Source: Eucommia ulmoides
Taxonomy: Eukaryota > Streptophyta > Magnoliopsida > Garryales > Eucommiaceae
NCBI GenBank assembly: GCA_016647705.1
Contig: CM028334.1
Span: 6,305,046 to 6,369,045, forward strand
Direction of reading: 5' to 3'
Length of the DNA stretch: 64,000 nt
Both the position numbers and the translations under genes were made by a program. This document shows, in pieces, positions 1 through 54,440 of the stretch (the stretch's first letter is position 1; each line of letters begins with the position of its first letter). The notes beneath the pieces are model-generated. The model was not told the origin of the DNA. It made no database searches and saw nothing but the letters and a program-made list of their open reading frames with translations.

Positions 1-20
1 GTTGTGGTTTTCTCTTGCAG

Positions 21-42843
<42,823 letters not shown>

Positions 42844-43464
42844 TTTTCAACTGCTCTTCCACTAAAGTAAACCCTACAATCTTGCCAACGGCACCCAAGC
42901 GGCTATTTTTCTTCTGATGGAAAGAACATATTTTTGGTTGAGTTTTGGCTTGTATGTACATATACCATGTATTGGGTGAACAGTTGGTTTATTATGCAAA
43001 GCTGTACAGAGAGACTATGTTTTCTTGACCTATTTTTTGGTACAAATATTAGGGGTGGTCATGGGCTCGGGGCCCGTCTAGTCCGGCCCTATTTTTTTAG
43101 GGCTTAGGCTCAAGCTTTGAGGCCCGACTAAATCTAGGGCTGGGCTTAGACTAGGCCAAAAATTTTAAAGCTGACCCGAGTATTTTTTTTTATTATTATA
43201 TATATCGGTATATATGAGTGTAATATGCAATGGCAATTTTGTAATTTTGTGATGGCAATGTTGTGATTTCCTTTCACCATTGTCAGCAACAGTAGGGCCT
43301 CATATGTAATTTTCCAACTCACCTATTTTTTTTTTTGCACTCATTTTAGTATCAGCCCTACCCTTATCACAATGTCTCACTCTCTCTACCATCTCTCTCT
43401 CATCTCACTCTCACCCGTTCTTACTCTCTCTCTACCTCGCTCTCACTCAGATCTAACATCGACG
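42844..43464 (+). other. ATM 3' flank and intergenic sequence
   Basis: The first ~200 bp is probably ATM 3' UTR; no clear AATAAA was seen. From about 43051 (TAGGGGTGGTCATGGGC) a GGGC/GCCC-rich stretch resembles a hAT-related repeat end. CT-rich sequence follows before the J-domain exon. Confidence 0.5.
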
Positions 43465-43833
43465 ATGGCTTCTTTGAGCCGTCACCATCCCCAACCCATC
43501 TCACTCCACGTTGTCGCTTTCATTGTCGATCTTGCCGCTCAGCTTTGCCTTGCTCATCATCGAAGCCACCGATCAAAACCTTTGATACTCAAATGGAGAA
43601 TCGTTTACGTTCTGAAGTTCAATCTCTTTGTACGTGCTACGCCACTCAATTTTTCACCCGATTACGCGAGCCAAAAGAAGAACAGAAGAGGTAGATTCAA
43701 TGGAACACTAGCGACAGCGAGCCGCCTGGAGTCTCCATACGAAGTGTTGGGCATTTTTCCCTCCGCAAGTCCCGACGAAATCAAGAGTGATTATCGGAAA
43801 TTCGCTCTCAAGTATCATCCTGATGTCAACAAG
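43465..43833 (+). pseudogene. DnaJ (J-domain) protein, stranded first exon
   Basis: An ATG at 43465 opens 123 codons ending at a GTAACA donor. The N-terminal ~80 residues are basic and hydroxylated, compatible with a plastid or mitochondrial transit peptide. Then comes the J-domain start: [34 protein letters not shown], with the HPD tripeptide that stimulates Hsp70 ATPase. The remaining J-domain helices should follow an intron, but 84 bp into that intron a Copia element begins. I found no continuation downstream to 60 kb. An in-frame ATG at 43372 exists but lies in CT repeat. It is probably a broken or captured gene fragment. Confidence 0.75.
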
Positions 43834-44189
43834 GTAACATTTTTCTGAATCCAACCTCATTCCTTTCTAATTTCAAGTCCAATTTCATGAAATCAAAACC
43901 CTAAGCAATCAATCGAAGTTAGAGTTTTATAAAGTGGAGAAGCTCTGCTCAATTGTAGAGTGGAGATCATTTCATTAGCTTATATAGCAACAATCTTATA
44001 TGAGAGAGAATGTAAACTAACATAATTGGTTACACAACGACTAATAGAATAAATGAGAAACAAAAAGTAACAAAATCTGTTGGTTGGTTTTGTTCTGGAA
44101 GGATCTACAACAGGTATTCTTTCATCCCCCTTCAAACGAGACGGGGAAGGTACAACTCCAAGTTTGTCACGTAGAAATTGAAACCTGGA

Positions 44190-45859
44190 ATGAGTGAGTG
44201 TGCCTTGATTAGACAGTCAACAATTTGGTCATGAGATGGCACATATTGAATATTAAGTTGTTTGGCCAGAACCTTATCTCGAACAAAATGCACATAAATT
44301 TCAATGTGCTTGGTGCGAGCATGATGAACCAGATTAGACGCTAGAGAACTTGCACTGAGATTATTGCACTAGATGATGGGTAGTTCAGAGGTTGGAAACT
44401 GTAGTTCCTGAAGAAGAGACTGGATCCAGGTGAGCTCAGTAGCAAGATTAGCTAAAGCATGATACTCGAATTCAGTGCTAGAGCGAGCTACGGCCTACGA
44501 TTATTTGGACGACCAAGCAACTAAGGATTCTCCCAAGTACACACAGTGACCACCAGTGGGGCGACGGTCATCAATAGATGAGGCCCAGTCAGTATAAAAA
44601 AAGCCAATGAGATTAAGACAAATACCTGACTGAAGATGAAGAGCATGATGAAAAGTGCCCTTTAAGTAGCGGAAGATACGTTTGATAGCCTTCCAATGGG
44701 AAGTGGTGGGTCGTTGGAGAAATTGGCTGAGCTTGTTGACGGAGTAACTGATGTCAGGGCGGGTACTAATGGCACTTCGGTAGAAAAAACGGATTGGGGA
44801 AAAGATCACCGTGGGAGGCAGAGAGAATTTGACTGGGAGCTATCGGTGTGGGGGCAGGTGGACATGTTGCCAAAGTTAAACTTTGTTAGAAGATCATTGA
44901 TGTACTGTGGTTGGGAGAGATAAAACCGGTGTAAGTTGCGATGAACGTCAATACCCAAGAAGAAGTGTAATGGGCCAAGATCTTTTAGAGCAAAATGGGT
45001 ATGGAGTTTGGCAATGAAGGCATGTAAGTAAGATACACGATTGGCAATGACAATAATATCATCAACGTAAATAAGAATCAAAAGAATTTTATCTTTGTGA
45101 TACATGAAGAACAATGAGGAATCACTGATAGAATTTTGGGACCCCCAAGATAATAAGGTACTACGTAACTGATCAAACCACGCACGAGGGGCCTGCTTGA
45201 GGCTATAGAGATGTTTGTGCAACTTGCAAATATGGTCAGGAAAGTGAGGATCAGTGAAACCATCAAGTTGGGTTATGAAGACGTCCTCCTTAAGATGACC
45301 ATTGAGGAAAACATTATTAATGTCCAGTTGAAGGAGGCAGCTAAAGTGAGCACAATGCGAACAGTTGCAGGTTTAATAACGGGCTGAATGTCTCACGAAA
45401 GTCAATACCAAGGGTTTGATTAAATCTCTTAGCCACCAAGCGAGCTTTATGCTAGTGGATGTTGTCATCAGGATGATACTTAATCCGAAAAACCCATTTG
45501 CAACCAACGAGATTCATGTTAGGTGTGGCAGGGACAAGAGACCACGTGCAGTTGCATTGAAGGGCTGTGAATTCATTGATCATAGCTTGAAACCAGGTGG
45601 GTTGTTGAAGAGCAATGGTAGTAGAAGTTGGTAAGACAAAGGACAGTGGAGGAGAAGTAGCAACCATACCAGTGAAGGGAATTTTGGGTTTAACAATGTC
45701 TTGTTGGCTTCGGGTGACCATGGGATGATTAGGTAGGGCAGTGGTATCGGTAGTAGGAAGTGGACAAGGAGGAGGAGGTGGGAGAGGGGAAGAGGAAGAA
45801 TGAGGTGGAGAAGGTAGAGAGAGAGATGCTGGTGAGAGGAGTATAGCTACAGGTGGCAT
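44190..45859 (-). pseudogene. Copia 5 reverse transcriptase and RNase H
   Basis: RT pieces: WFQAMINEFTALQCNCTWSL and LVGCKWVFRIKYHPDDNIH (45452-45859), a broken middle, then LYSLKQAPRAWFDQL, LILIYVDDIIVIAN and LKDLGPLHFFLGIDVHRN (44806-45222). RNase H: STRPDISYSVNKLSQFLQRP and RPTGGHCVYLGESLVAWSSK (44501-44809), continuing with stops to about 44190. The YVDD site is intact but the frame is not. Confidence 0.82.
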
Positions 45860-46653
45860 CTAGAAAGCAGCACTGGTAAGGGGCACTATGGGAGGAGGAG
45901 AAATGAGAGTTGGTAAGCAGGAGGTAGGCTGGTGGTGGTGGTGTGGAATCAGTGGATAAAAAGGAAGAAATATAAGGGAAGTCTTGATGATTAAACACAA
46001 CATGCCGGGAGATGTATAATTTACCGTTGGGGGTAAGGCATTTGTAACCTTTATGGAGATCACTATAGCCAATGAACAAACATTTTTGAGAGTGAAAGTT
46101 AAGTTTGCGTTTCTGAAAAGGTCGTAGGTGTGGAAAACAACTACAACCAAAGGGGTGAAGAATGGTATAGTTGGGGTGTTTTTGGTGAAGAAGAAAAATG
46201 GGTGTTTAACCACGTAGAACACGGGTAGGGAGCCGATTGATAAGAAATACAGCAGTGTGAAAGGCTTCCCACCAAAATTTGAGTGGCTGGCATGTGAGCT
46301 TGAGCTAATAAGGTAAGCCCCATTTCAGTAACATGCAGATGTTTGTGCTCAACCTTGCCATTTTGGGCGGATGTATGGGGACAAGAATGTCTGAAAACAA
46401 TGCCACACTCAGTTACAATAGATGTGAAAGACTTGAACTCCCCTCCCCAATCACTTTGCACTATTTTGATGCTATGATTAAATTGTTTTTCAACCATGGT
46501 TTTGAATTGAACAAAGGCATGGAGGGCATCATTTTTATGTTTTAACGGATATATCCAAGAGTAACGACTGAAATCATCCAAAAATAAAATGTAATATTGA
46601 TAACCAACAGAGGATAGAAGGGGGGTCGGACCCCACAAATCGGTATGAATCAA
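45729..46653 (-). pseudogene. Copia 5 integrase
   Basis: Catalytic core: MIHTDLWGPTPLLSS (first D), FLDDFSRYSWIYPLKHK, KIVQSDWGGEFKSF (second D), CPHTSAQNGKVEHKHLH (E position). A frameshift near 46220 separates the core from the C-terminal part that reads MFIGYSDLHKGYKCLTPNGK. A proline/serine-rich linker follows. Confidence 0.82.
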
Positions 46654-46848
46654 CTCAAGTGGATGAGAAGCATGGGAGGAAGAAAGGGAAAAAGGAAGTT
46701 TATGGTTCTTCCCACATTGACAAGCATCACAAAACCCTGGGGATTCATTAATAGAAATGCGTTTATTACAAGACTTAAGAACTTGAGTTAAAATATGCTG
46801 GGATGGATGACTTAAAATGCGATGCCAATCTGCAAGATTAGAGAGACG

Positions 46849-47583
46849 TTATTGATAAGAGACAATGAGCAAGACTGGAGGTGGTTGCGGTGGAGAGGAT
46901 GAGATGGTTGTGGTATTGAATTGATAAAAGCAATCCTTAAGCTTCCCTTGAAGAAAGGTTTTCTTGGTTTGCTTGTCCTTCACACAACACAATTGAGAGT
47001 CAAATTCAACAGAGACATTGTTATCATATGTAAATTGAGAAACACTAAGCAAATTTTTGGTGATGGGGGGAGTGTGCAGAATGTTTTTAAGAAGATGAGG
47101 AGTATGATGAATGGATAGGATGGTGGAAATACCGACATGGTGGATGGGCAAAGGGTGACCGTTGCCAACAAGTAATCGTTGCTTACCATTGTAGGTTGTT
47201 CGGTGCTGGAATAAATCAGAATTGTTGGTCACATGAGTGCTTGCACCACTATCAACATACCAAACATTATCAAAGGTGGTTTCGGGAGTGACAATGTGAG
47301 CAGAGAAGGTTGCAGGTGAGGTGGGTTGTAGAGCACCGTTGGTATGGGCAAGACTATTACCCAAATAGCTGTTATCAAAGCGGTAAAAACATATGGCAAC
47401 AAGGTGTCCTAGTTTGCCACATACTTGACTGGTAAGTCGGGAGCTGTCATGTCTTCCTCGACTACGAAATCGACCACGATTAGGGTTTCCTTTATATGAG
47501 CAGCGACCTCTGCCAGTAGAGGACTGAGAGGTGGGATATGGCGATGGAGATTGGTGAACGGCGTTGATAGATATGTGATTCAC
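46849..47583 (-). pseudogene. Copia 5 gag knuckle, protease and pre-integrase
   Basis: An arginine/glycine-rich stretch precedes SQVCGKLGHLVAIC, a zinc knuckle whose first cysteine is replaced by serine. WYVDSGASTHVTNNSDLFQH is the aspartic protease motif (D-S-G-A). HTPPITKNLLSVSQFTYDN leads into the GAG-pre-integrase region, after which the frame is lost. Confidence 0.8.
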
Positions 47584-47589
47584 ATTAAG

Positions 47590-48295
47590 ATTTTGAAAAC
47601 TATTAAGTTACTCAAGCCGACTTTCGAATGTCAAAAGAGAGGTTTGAAATTCGATCTAGGACTGATTTGCTTTTTCAGTTAATTGGACGACAATTGGAGT
47701 ATAGTCGAAATCAAGGCCATTTAGGGTTTGGGTAATAAGGTCAGGTAACGAGATGGAACTGCCGGTGAGCAAGAGATTGTCAACAATGGTTTTCATGGAA
47801 GTTAGATAGTCTGCCATTGTACTGCCTCCTTTGCAAGTACGTTGCAATTCGGATTTGAGGAGTGTGATTTTAGATCGGGTGTGAGCACCAAAGAGCTCGT
47901 GTCTTGTAGTCCACAGGTCCTTACTGGTGTGGCAATCGATCATTTGGGTAGCAATTTCAAGAGACAGAGAGTTGTAAAGCCAACCAAGAAGCTAATTGGT
48001 GGATTACCAGTCATCAAAAACTGGGTTTGGTGTTCTTTCGGTGTCGAGGAACTCTGGTGGGCAGGGCTTGGTGCCAAGAACAAAACCATCAAGCCGATTA
48101 CCTTTGAGAATGGGGAAGATCATGAACTTCCACAAGAGGTATTTGCTCCTAACCAACTTGACAAGGCTTACCGAAGAGAGCGAGCTAAACGCTTGCAGTT
48201 TGTTTGGAGTAGGCAAACTAGTCATGGTGGTTGGAGTTGGAGAGGAAGAGGCAGAATGAGTGGTGGAGCTAGTTATTGCAGCCATGGGATCTAAC
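47590..48295 (-). pseudogene. Copia 5 gag N-terminal part
   Basis: A gag-type start MAAITSSTTHSASSS lies near 48285, with LPTPNKLQAFSSLSSVSLVK, then a broken frame. The frame at 47656-47943 carries DLWTTRHELFGAHTRSKITL and LKSELQRTCKGGSTMADYLT, as in Copia gag (UBN2-type) proteins. The start was chosen because it follows the primer-binding site closely and is duplicated at 49508 in the palindrome. Confidence 0.7.
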
Positions 48296-49638
48296 TTGCA
48301 GCGTGAGCTTGGAGGCGTGACTGATACCAAGTTAGAGTTTTATAAAGTGGAGAAGCTCTACTCGATTACAGAGTGGAGATCATTTCATTAGCTTATATAG
48401 CAACAATCTTACATGAGAGAAAATGTAAACTAACAGAATTGGTTACACAATAACTAATAGAATAAATGAGAAACAAAAAGTAACAAAATCAGTTGGTTGG
48501 TGTTGTTCTGGAAGGATCTACAACAGGTATTTTTTCAGTCGGTACTCTCTATCTCTCTCAGCTGTGTTCTGGAAGGATCTACAGCATGTATTTTTTCAGT
48601 CGGTACTCTCTATCTCTCTCTGTTGTGACTGCTACAGGATTTGAGTATATTATATGTTGAATTTTACTCTAAAAAAATTGTGTATTAGCCTGTTGAGTTT
48701 GAGTAATTAACATATTTTGTTGCTTTGACTTTTTTTTTTTGGTTTAATTTTTAGACCAAAAAAATAAAAAAAATAAAAAAAAAATTATAGGGCCTGCCCG
48801 AGGGCTGGGCTTGCGCCCTAATTATTTTGATAGGGCCAGACTTTACCCCCTATGGTTTGACGAATTTGCACTTACCCCCCTGTGATTTGAAAATTGTCAC
48901 TTACCCCCTATGTTATCAGATATTTATTGCACTTATCCCCTATATCAGGGGGCCGAATCTCCTGCGGGAATGTAAGAAATATCTGACCACAAGGGGATAA
49001 GTGACGATTTCCAAACCAAAGGGGGGTAAAGTACAAATTGGCCAAACCACAGGGAGGTAAAGTCTGACCCTATCAAAATAATTAGGGCGCAAGCCCAGCC
49101 CTTGGGCAGCCATAAATTTTTTTTTTTTTTTTTAGTCTAAAAATTAAAAATAAAAAAATAATCAAAGCAACAAAATATATTAATTACTCAAACTCAACAG
49201 GCTAACACACAATTTTTTAGAGTCAAATTCAACATATAATATACTCAAATCCTGCAGCAGTCACAGCAGAGAGAGATAAAGAGTATCGATTGAAAGAATA
49301 CATGTTGTAGATCCGTCCAGAACAACACCAACCAACTGATTTTGGTACTTTCTGTTTCTCATTTATTCTATTAGTTGTTGTGTAACCAATTCTATTAGTT
49401 TACATTCTCTCTCATATAAGATTGTTGATATATAAGCTAATGAAATTATCTCCACTCTGCAATCAGGTCAGTCACGCCTCCAAGCTCACGCTGCAAGTTA
49501 GATCCCATGGCTGCAATGACCAGCTCTGCCACTCATTCTACCTCTTCCTTTCCAACTCCAACTACCATGACTAGTTTGCCTACTCCAAACAAACTGCAAG
49601 CGTTTAGCTTGCTCTCTTCGGTAAGCCTTGTCAAGTTG
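48154..49638. repeat. Large imperfect palindrome duplicating the 5' end of Copia 5
   Basis: The left arm (48154-about 48938) and right arm (about 48965-49638) are inverted copies. Both include the gag start (CAAACAAACTGCAAGCG), the leader, the 5' LTR and flanking sequence with GCCTGTTGAGTTTGAG. The centre has two inverted copies of TTTACC/TAAGTG-rich sequence (TTAGGGCGCAAGCCCAGCCC on the right arm). The right arm lacks about 45 bp covering the LTR end and primer site; the left arm has an extra ~65-bp tandem duplication at 48538-48605. The right arm ends where a solo LTR begins. Confidence 0.85.
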
Positions 49639-50634
49639 ATATCAAATTTTGGTCGACATCAATAGTATGGTCCAGTCAGCCATGGAGGGTGTTGGAGGGT
49701 TCCGGAGTAGAGATCTTTGGTCCGTGTAGCTTCTTGTCCATGGAGAACCCCTTGAAGGGAAGAGGAGGGCTGGTACCGGGAAGGGCCCGACAACCTTCTG
49801 AGTCGAGAAAGGGAGGAGCAGAATTCTTCGTGATTTTTGGTAAGATAAATCAACACTTGGAATTTAGCAGTTCTTGGAAGAATGAGTACCTAGAAACCTG
49901 CAAATAGGACTTGTCGGGGTTTTCCCGGCGTGTCCCCTCGGCGTGAGAATCAACGTACGGGGGGAAAATGTATAATATAACTGCCGGGAAGAATGGAAAG
50001 TAGGGGTGAACAAAATTCATCTACCTTTGAGCAATTGTATACTCTCCTCTTTATAGGCAAGACGGAGATTAGTTTAGGGGCTAAGTATGGGTTTAATGTC
50101 TCATCAAGATCACATCATGGTGTCAACTTTGCATGTAACCAATGAGAATGTGTCAAGGAGCTCTTGTTTTGGCCATGTTTAGGAGACATTGTGGTTAGGG
50201 AAGAGGGTCACAATGATGATTATGGATATTTTGGGATATTAGGAGATATTTTGGGATATTTTGGAGATATTTTGGGATGCTTAAAAGGTGGAGAACCAAA
50301 CCAACTTGTGGACAAATTGAGGAGGACACTACCTTGTTGCAGCCGGGATGAGGAAATTGATTATTGCCCTTCCCGGGCTAACGAAAACAGGAAGGGATGA
50401 GCATTAATGCAACGGAGAACACTGAGATGGGGAGTGGTCGCCCATCCCGGCGATGATGATAGTCGTCCTGGAGAAAACTGAATCATTTGGGGCGACCGAT
50501 ATAGTTGAAGAGGCTTCTCTTCTCGATGGATTTTCCATACTTAGCCTTCGATGTGCCATGAATTTTGGAGGAAATTGTGGACACGTGGCGGCCTTCGGTT
50601 AGTTGCGCTGGAGTAACCATTTTTACACTCATCA
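49635..50634 (+). repeat. Solo LTR A of a dispersed LTR family
   Basis: Begins TTGATATCAAATTTTGG, ends TTACACTCATCA, and contains CTCGGCGTGAGAATCA and GTGAACAAAATTCATCTACC. It is homologous to 51614-52863 (inverted) and partly to 57696-58421. No target duplication or internal domain was found. The start abuts the palindrome arm, so the first two LTR bases may be lost. Short open frames here have no domain signal. Confidence 0.65.
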
Positions 50635-50737
50635 GATGTCATTCCATTACTACATGTAATTTCTTTTGTTACTAAACATTGGAATGATATTGCCCATTCC
50701 ATTGCACTACTATACTAATATCAATTTTATTGTCATT

Positions 50738-51090
50738 CCATTCCATTCCAGCGTACCAAATGTATCATAAGTTCAGTAAGTTTTGGTAATTTGGCTTGTA
50801 AGAGATGTTCAATACTGACATAAACTAGTAAAAGCAAAGTTTACTAGTACTGCTAATATTCGGGGAAGTCTAAAGACAAAGAAGGCTATTGAAATGAAAA
50901 CGAACACATTAATTCCATTCCATTCCAATGTGCCGAAGGCATCGTAAGTTCAGTAAGTTTTGGTAATTTGGCTTATAAGAGATGTTCAATAATAACATAA
51001 ACTACTAAAAGCGAACTTTACTAGTACTGCTAGTATTCAGGGAAGTCTAAAGATAAAGAAGACTATTGAAATGAAAACGAACCCATTAAT
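50738..51090 (+). repeat. Two-copy 177-bp tandem repeat
   Basis: GTTCAGTAAGTTTTGGTAAT occurs at 50771 and 50948, and the following ~150 bp (AGATGTTCAATA, ACTAGTACTGCTA, GAAATGAAAACGAAC) is repeated with few changes. Confidence 0.8.
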
Positions 51091-51094
51091 TATT

Positions 51095-53447
51095 GGGTAA
51101 ATTTCACTTTAGAAGTATTGATATATTTTTATGTGGTTTAATAATTTTGTTGCGTTTCAGTTTAAACCATTTATGTATGAATGGGGTTTCCAAAGATCTC
51201 TGTTAAATTTTTCGTTCAAATTAGATGGAATTAGGGATAAATTTGTATTTTTTATATTTTTTCATTTTTTTTTTTCATTTTTTCTTTGGTTTCTTTGTCT
51301 TCTTTTTTCCCTTTTCTTTTTTCTTTTTCTTCTTCTTCTTTGTTTCGTCGCTACACAACTCGTTGTCTTCTACCATCTTCTTCACCATCCACGTCCAGCC
51401 ACTACCACCTCCATCTCTGGAAAGCACCAACACAGTTGCCATCAATGCCACTTCCCACATTTGACAAGCACCACCCAATAAACAACACATGCGCCACCCC
51501 CACTCTTTCAACCCTTTCTCTCTCTGTGCGATGATCTACCATCGTGGAACTTAACAAATTTGTGGTGGATCTGTTAAGATCCACTGTAAATTTGAAGATC
51601 CCCCCTTAGTCATTGATGATGGTAAATTTGGTCACCCCTAAAGACCCCTACTGGAGCCCTACACACAGACTGGAGTTTTGACCAAGTTCGATTGAATGGC
51701 CGAGCTCAGACCTCAAGACTCGGGATCTGCCCAGCGGCCGCACCCCAGAGACCGCCACATGTCCACAACTCTCCAGCAAGATCAACTCATACCAAAGGAT
51801 TAAGTGTGAAGATTGTACCGGGCAAGGGCACACCTTAGCCCTTGTCGTTCCAAGACCCTAGCTAGTAGTATTCTTTAGGAAAAGTAGGTGAGTCGTTGCC
51901 AGGATGGGGAATCCTTCCCCATCTCGGCTTTCTCTGCAGCGGCATTGCCCATCTCGAAAATTGACTTCACAAGATCCTCAGCAAAAGCCCCATCCTCTTC
52001 TCCAACTATCTAAGAAGGATAGGGTAGAAAGCTCCACACAACTCCCAATTCCCATCTCCGACTATCTAGGAAGGGCATGAATCAAATTCTTCATCTCGAC
52101 TACGGCAGGAAAGTGTTCTCCTCGAATAATGGGCTGGCTCACTTCCCTAACCGTAAATATTTATAAATATCTTCTACCATGACCAACATAAGGTGCCCTC
52201 GTGCCCTCTCCTTATTGGCTAAAGAATCCCATGGGCAACATAGGGTGCCCTCTTATCTCCCATGCCAAGATGGGACACTGATGTGACAATGAAGGGACAT
52301 TAATCTATGCTTAAGTCCTTAAGTTAATCCACTTCATGCCTATATATAGGAAGGCATACCAATACCCAAAGGTAGATGAATTTTGTTCACTCTTCTCAGT
52401 AGCTTATCTATAAATTTTTCCCTTGTACTGATTCTCACGCTGGAGAGGACACGCCGAGACCATCCCGGTAAGTCCTCTGTGCAGGTGTCGAAGTGCTGCC
52501 CCATCTTGGCTCTGCCTCCTCTCAGCTCGGATCTACTTCTTCTCGGATCACAAAGCGTTCCAGCTTATCTCTCCTCGGATTAGAAGGCTTTTGGGCTCAT
52601 TCCAATTCAGACCCATCACTTTCTCGGCTAGAGACCTCTTCACAGATAAGAAGCTCCACGGATTAGAAGACCTCGAGGCAGCTTCCTTGCTCGGGACTTA
52701 TTTTGGGTCACTCCTCCTCAGCTCTTCTCGGGTTAGGAGGACTGATCTCGGACCTCTCCATCCCCAGCTCAACATAAAATAAGATCTTCTTTCCGAACTT
52801 CTCCATCTCCACCAACGCTAACCAGACCATACTGTTGAGGTTATCCAAAATCCGACATCAACAGCCATCAACGTCTCTCTCCACCCCTGCAACTTTCTTC
52901 CATCACTACCACCCTTTGAAAATCCAGATTACTCAAATCTGGTGAAGAAAAGCCAAAAACAAAAACCATACGCCGTAGCAAAATCCAAAACCCAAATTGG
53001 TCAAGAAATTACTCAACTCTGGCCAAGAAATTGCTCGAAAAGGGTTTTGGGTCTTTGATTGTAGGAGGGTTGCTTCGATTGCAGTGGTGGTGGTGGTGCT
53101 GGCATAAAGAAGATTGTGCAGAGACAGAGACGGTCGGACATAGTGGTGATAGAGACGGAGATGGTGTGGGTGGTGTTGGTCAGAGATGACTGTGCAGAGA
53201 AGGATCATGAAACAAATAAGAAGCAAAAGAAAAGGGAAAAAAAGAGAAAAGAAAAAATAAATAAAATTTAAAAAATATATAAAATAACAATTTTACCTCT
53301 AATTTTGTCCAATTTGGACAAAACAAATTAACAAAAAACCTTTTAAAATCATGTTCTTATTTAGAGGGTTTAAACTAAAACACAATAAAATTATTAGATC
53401 ATATAAAAATGTGTCAATACTTAAAGGATCTAAAATAAAATTTGCCC
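51095..53447. mobile_element. MULE-like foldback element, split by a solo LTR
   Basis: Long imperfect terminal inverted repeats: the left starts GGGTAAATTTCACTTTAGAA, and the right reads (complement) GGGCAAATTTTATTTTAGAT. Homology continues through AATAATTTT-TTG-GTTT-AGTTTAAACC for roughly 170 bp or more. Flanks TTAATTATT (51086-51094) and ACAATTATT (53448-53456) agree at 7 of 9 bases, suggesting a 9-bp target duplication, the Mutator-superfamily length. Without the LTR at 51614-52863 the element would be about 1.1 kb. No transposase is seen. Confidence 0.6.
51614..52863 (-). repeat. Solo LTR B, nested in the foldback element
   Basis: A 1250-bp sequence that on the minus strand begins TGTTGATGTCGGATTTTGG and ends CCATCATCA. 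It carries the family motif (plus strand TTCTCACGC...GGACACGCCGAG) and GATGAATTTTGTTCAC, matching solo LTR A in inverse orientation. GTCAT (51609-51613) and GCCAT (52864-52868) are a 4/5 target duplication. No internal region is present. Confidence 0.75.
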
Positions 53448-53456
53448 ACAATTATT

Positions 53457-54440
53457 GCCCTTTTTCCATACACATGGTGTATGAATATGACTATTGAATA
53501 TTTGCATGTCCCTTTGGTAGGTATCAATTGGGTATTTTTCACTTATTTTATCTGTTTTATTGCCTAAAATCACAAATTTTTCTAATCGTTTGCGAAATAT
53601 CGGACAATCACTTATCATTTTTGATCAAACACTATTTAATTTCCTATAGATAAAAAGTTATTGAAATTTCTATTGTAATGATAATTTTATCCTTAATAAT
53701 TTAAAAATAATAAAAATAATAAAATACATAAATATTCCTTTAACCTTTTTTATATAGTTTCTCTTTTACTTTTTTACACTTTCTATTTAAAAAATTATTT
53801 TTTTCACCCTCCTTTTTTAATAATAAAAAAAATGAAACTTAAACCCCACCCCCACTACCCCACCCCCGCTGGCACAATCATACCCACCCCCTTCTTCTCT
53901 CTCTCTCTCTCTCTCCAATCAGTGATGGCTGTATAACTGAAAAACACAAATTCGTTGCGGATTTGGGGGGGGGGGGTGAGTGGGAGAGAGAAAGAGGGAA
54001 GAATAAGAAGTCGCTGGGGATGGAGGAGTAAATTTACTTCTTTTTAAAATAGGAGTAAAAAATTATTTTAAAAAAATAGGAGTGTTATTGATTTTTTTTT
54101 ATTTTTTTTTTTGGGGGGGGGGGGGGGGAATTAAAAGAATAAAAATATATATTTTTAAATAAAAGAAGGGTATTTATATTTTTTTGCCAAAAAAATAAAA
54201 TAAAGGGGTTGATTGGTATTTTGTAATTGATAGAGGAGATTTGTGATTTTATAAAAAATAATAGGAGAGATAAATGGTATATGACTCGGTAGCAATTTTC
54301 AATGATTAAATAGATAAAAGTATACATGAATCAATGGGCAAACTTAAATACGAGCAAAAGAAAAAAAAATATAAATATAGAATTTCAAGTAGTAGTTTGA
54401 ACTTCGAAGTCTATCTATATAAAATAGGCCAACGTCATAT
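53457..54440. other. AT-rich intergenic block with homopolymer and CT tracts
   Basis: Contains a CT repeat (about 53897-53916), a G run at 53965-53976 and another at 54113-54128. An imperfect inverted relation links about 53515-53640 (ATTTTATCTGTTTTATTG, AAAATCACAAATTT) with about 54185-54340. That may be another foldback or MITE, but the arms are weak. No gene. Confidence 0.4.

Larger units (their letters stand above)
43917..48537 (-). mobile_element. Copia-type LTR retrotransposon 5, degenerate
   Basis: LTRs of 208 bp lie at 43917-44124 (3' LTR) and 48330-48537 (5' LTR), with about 12 differences by eye. The primer-binding site is the complement of 48317-48329 (TGGTATCAGTCAC), and a polypurine tract (AAGGGGGA) precedes the 3' LTR. 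Order on the minus strand: gag, knuckle, protease, integrase, RT, RNase H. Flanking pentamers ATCGA and GTCGG match only partly. It differs in gag, LTR and primer site from the other Copia elements here. Frameshifts and stops interrupt most parts. Confidence 0.9.

Noticed and set aside
49659..50400. Several short open frames on both strands
   Set aside because: They lie inside a solo LTR, have no domain signal and do not agree between copies of the LTR.
49635..52863. The two large related repeats as the paired LTRs of one retrotransposon
   Set aside because: They are in inverted orientation. Paired LTRs are direct repeats, and no gag or pol lies between them.
52933..53226. Minus-strand frame of 97 codons as a gene
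   Set aside because: Histidine/threonine-rich low complexity inside a foldback arm; at most a captured fragment, so it is raised only as a question under the foldback finding.
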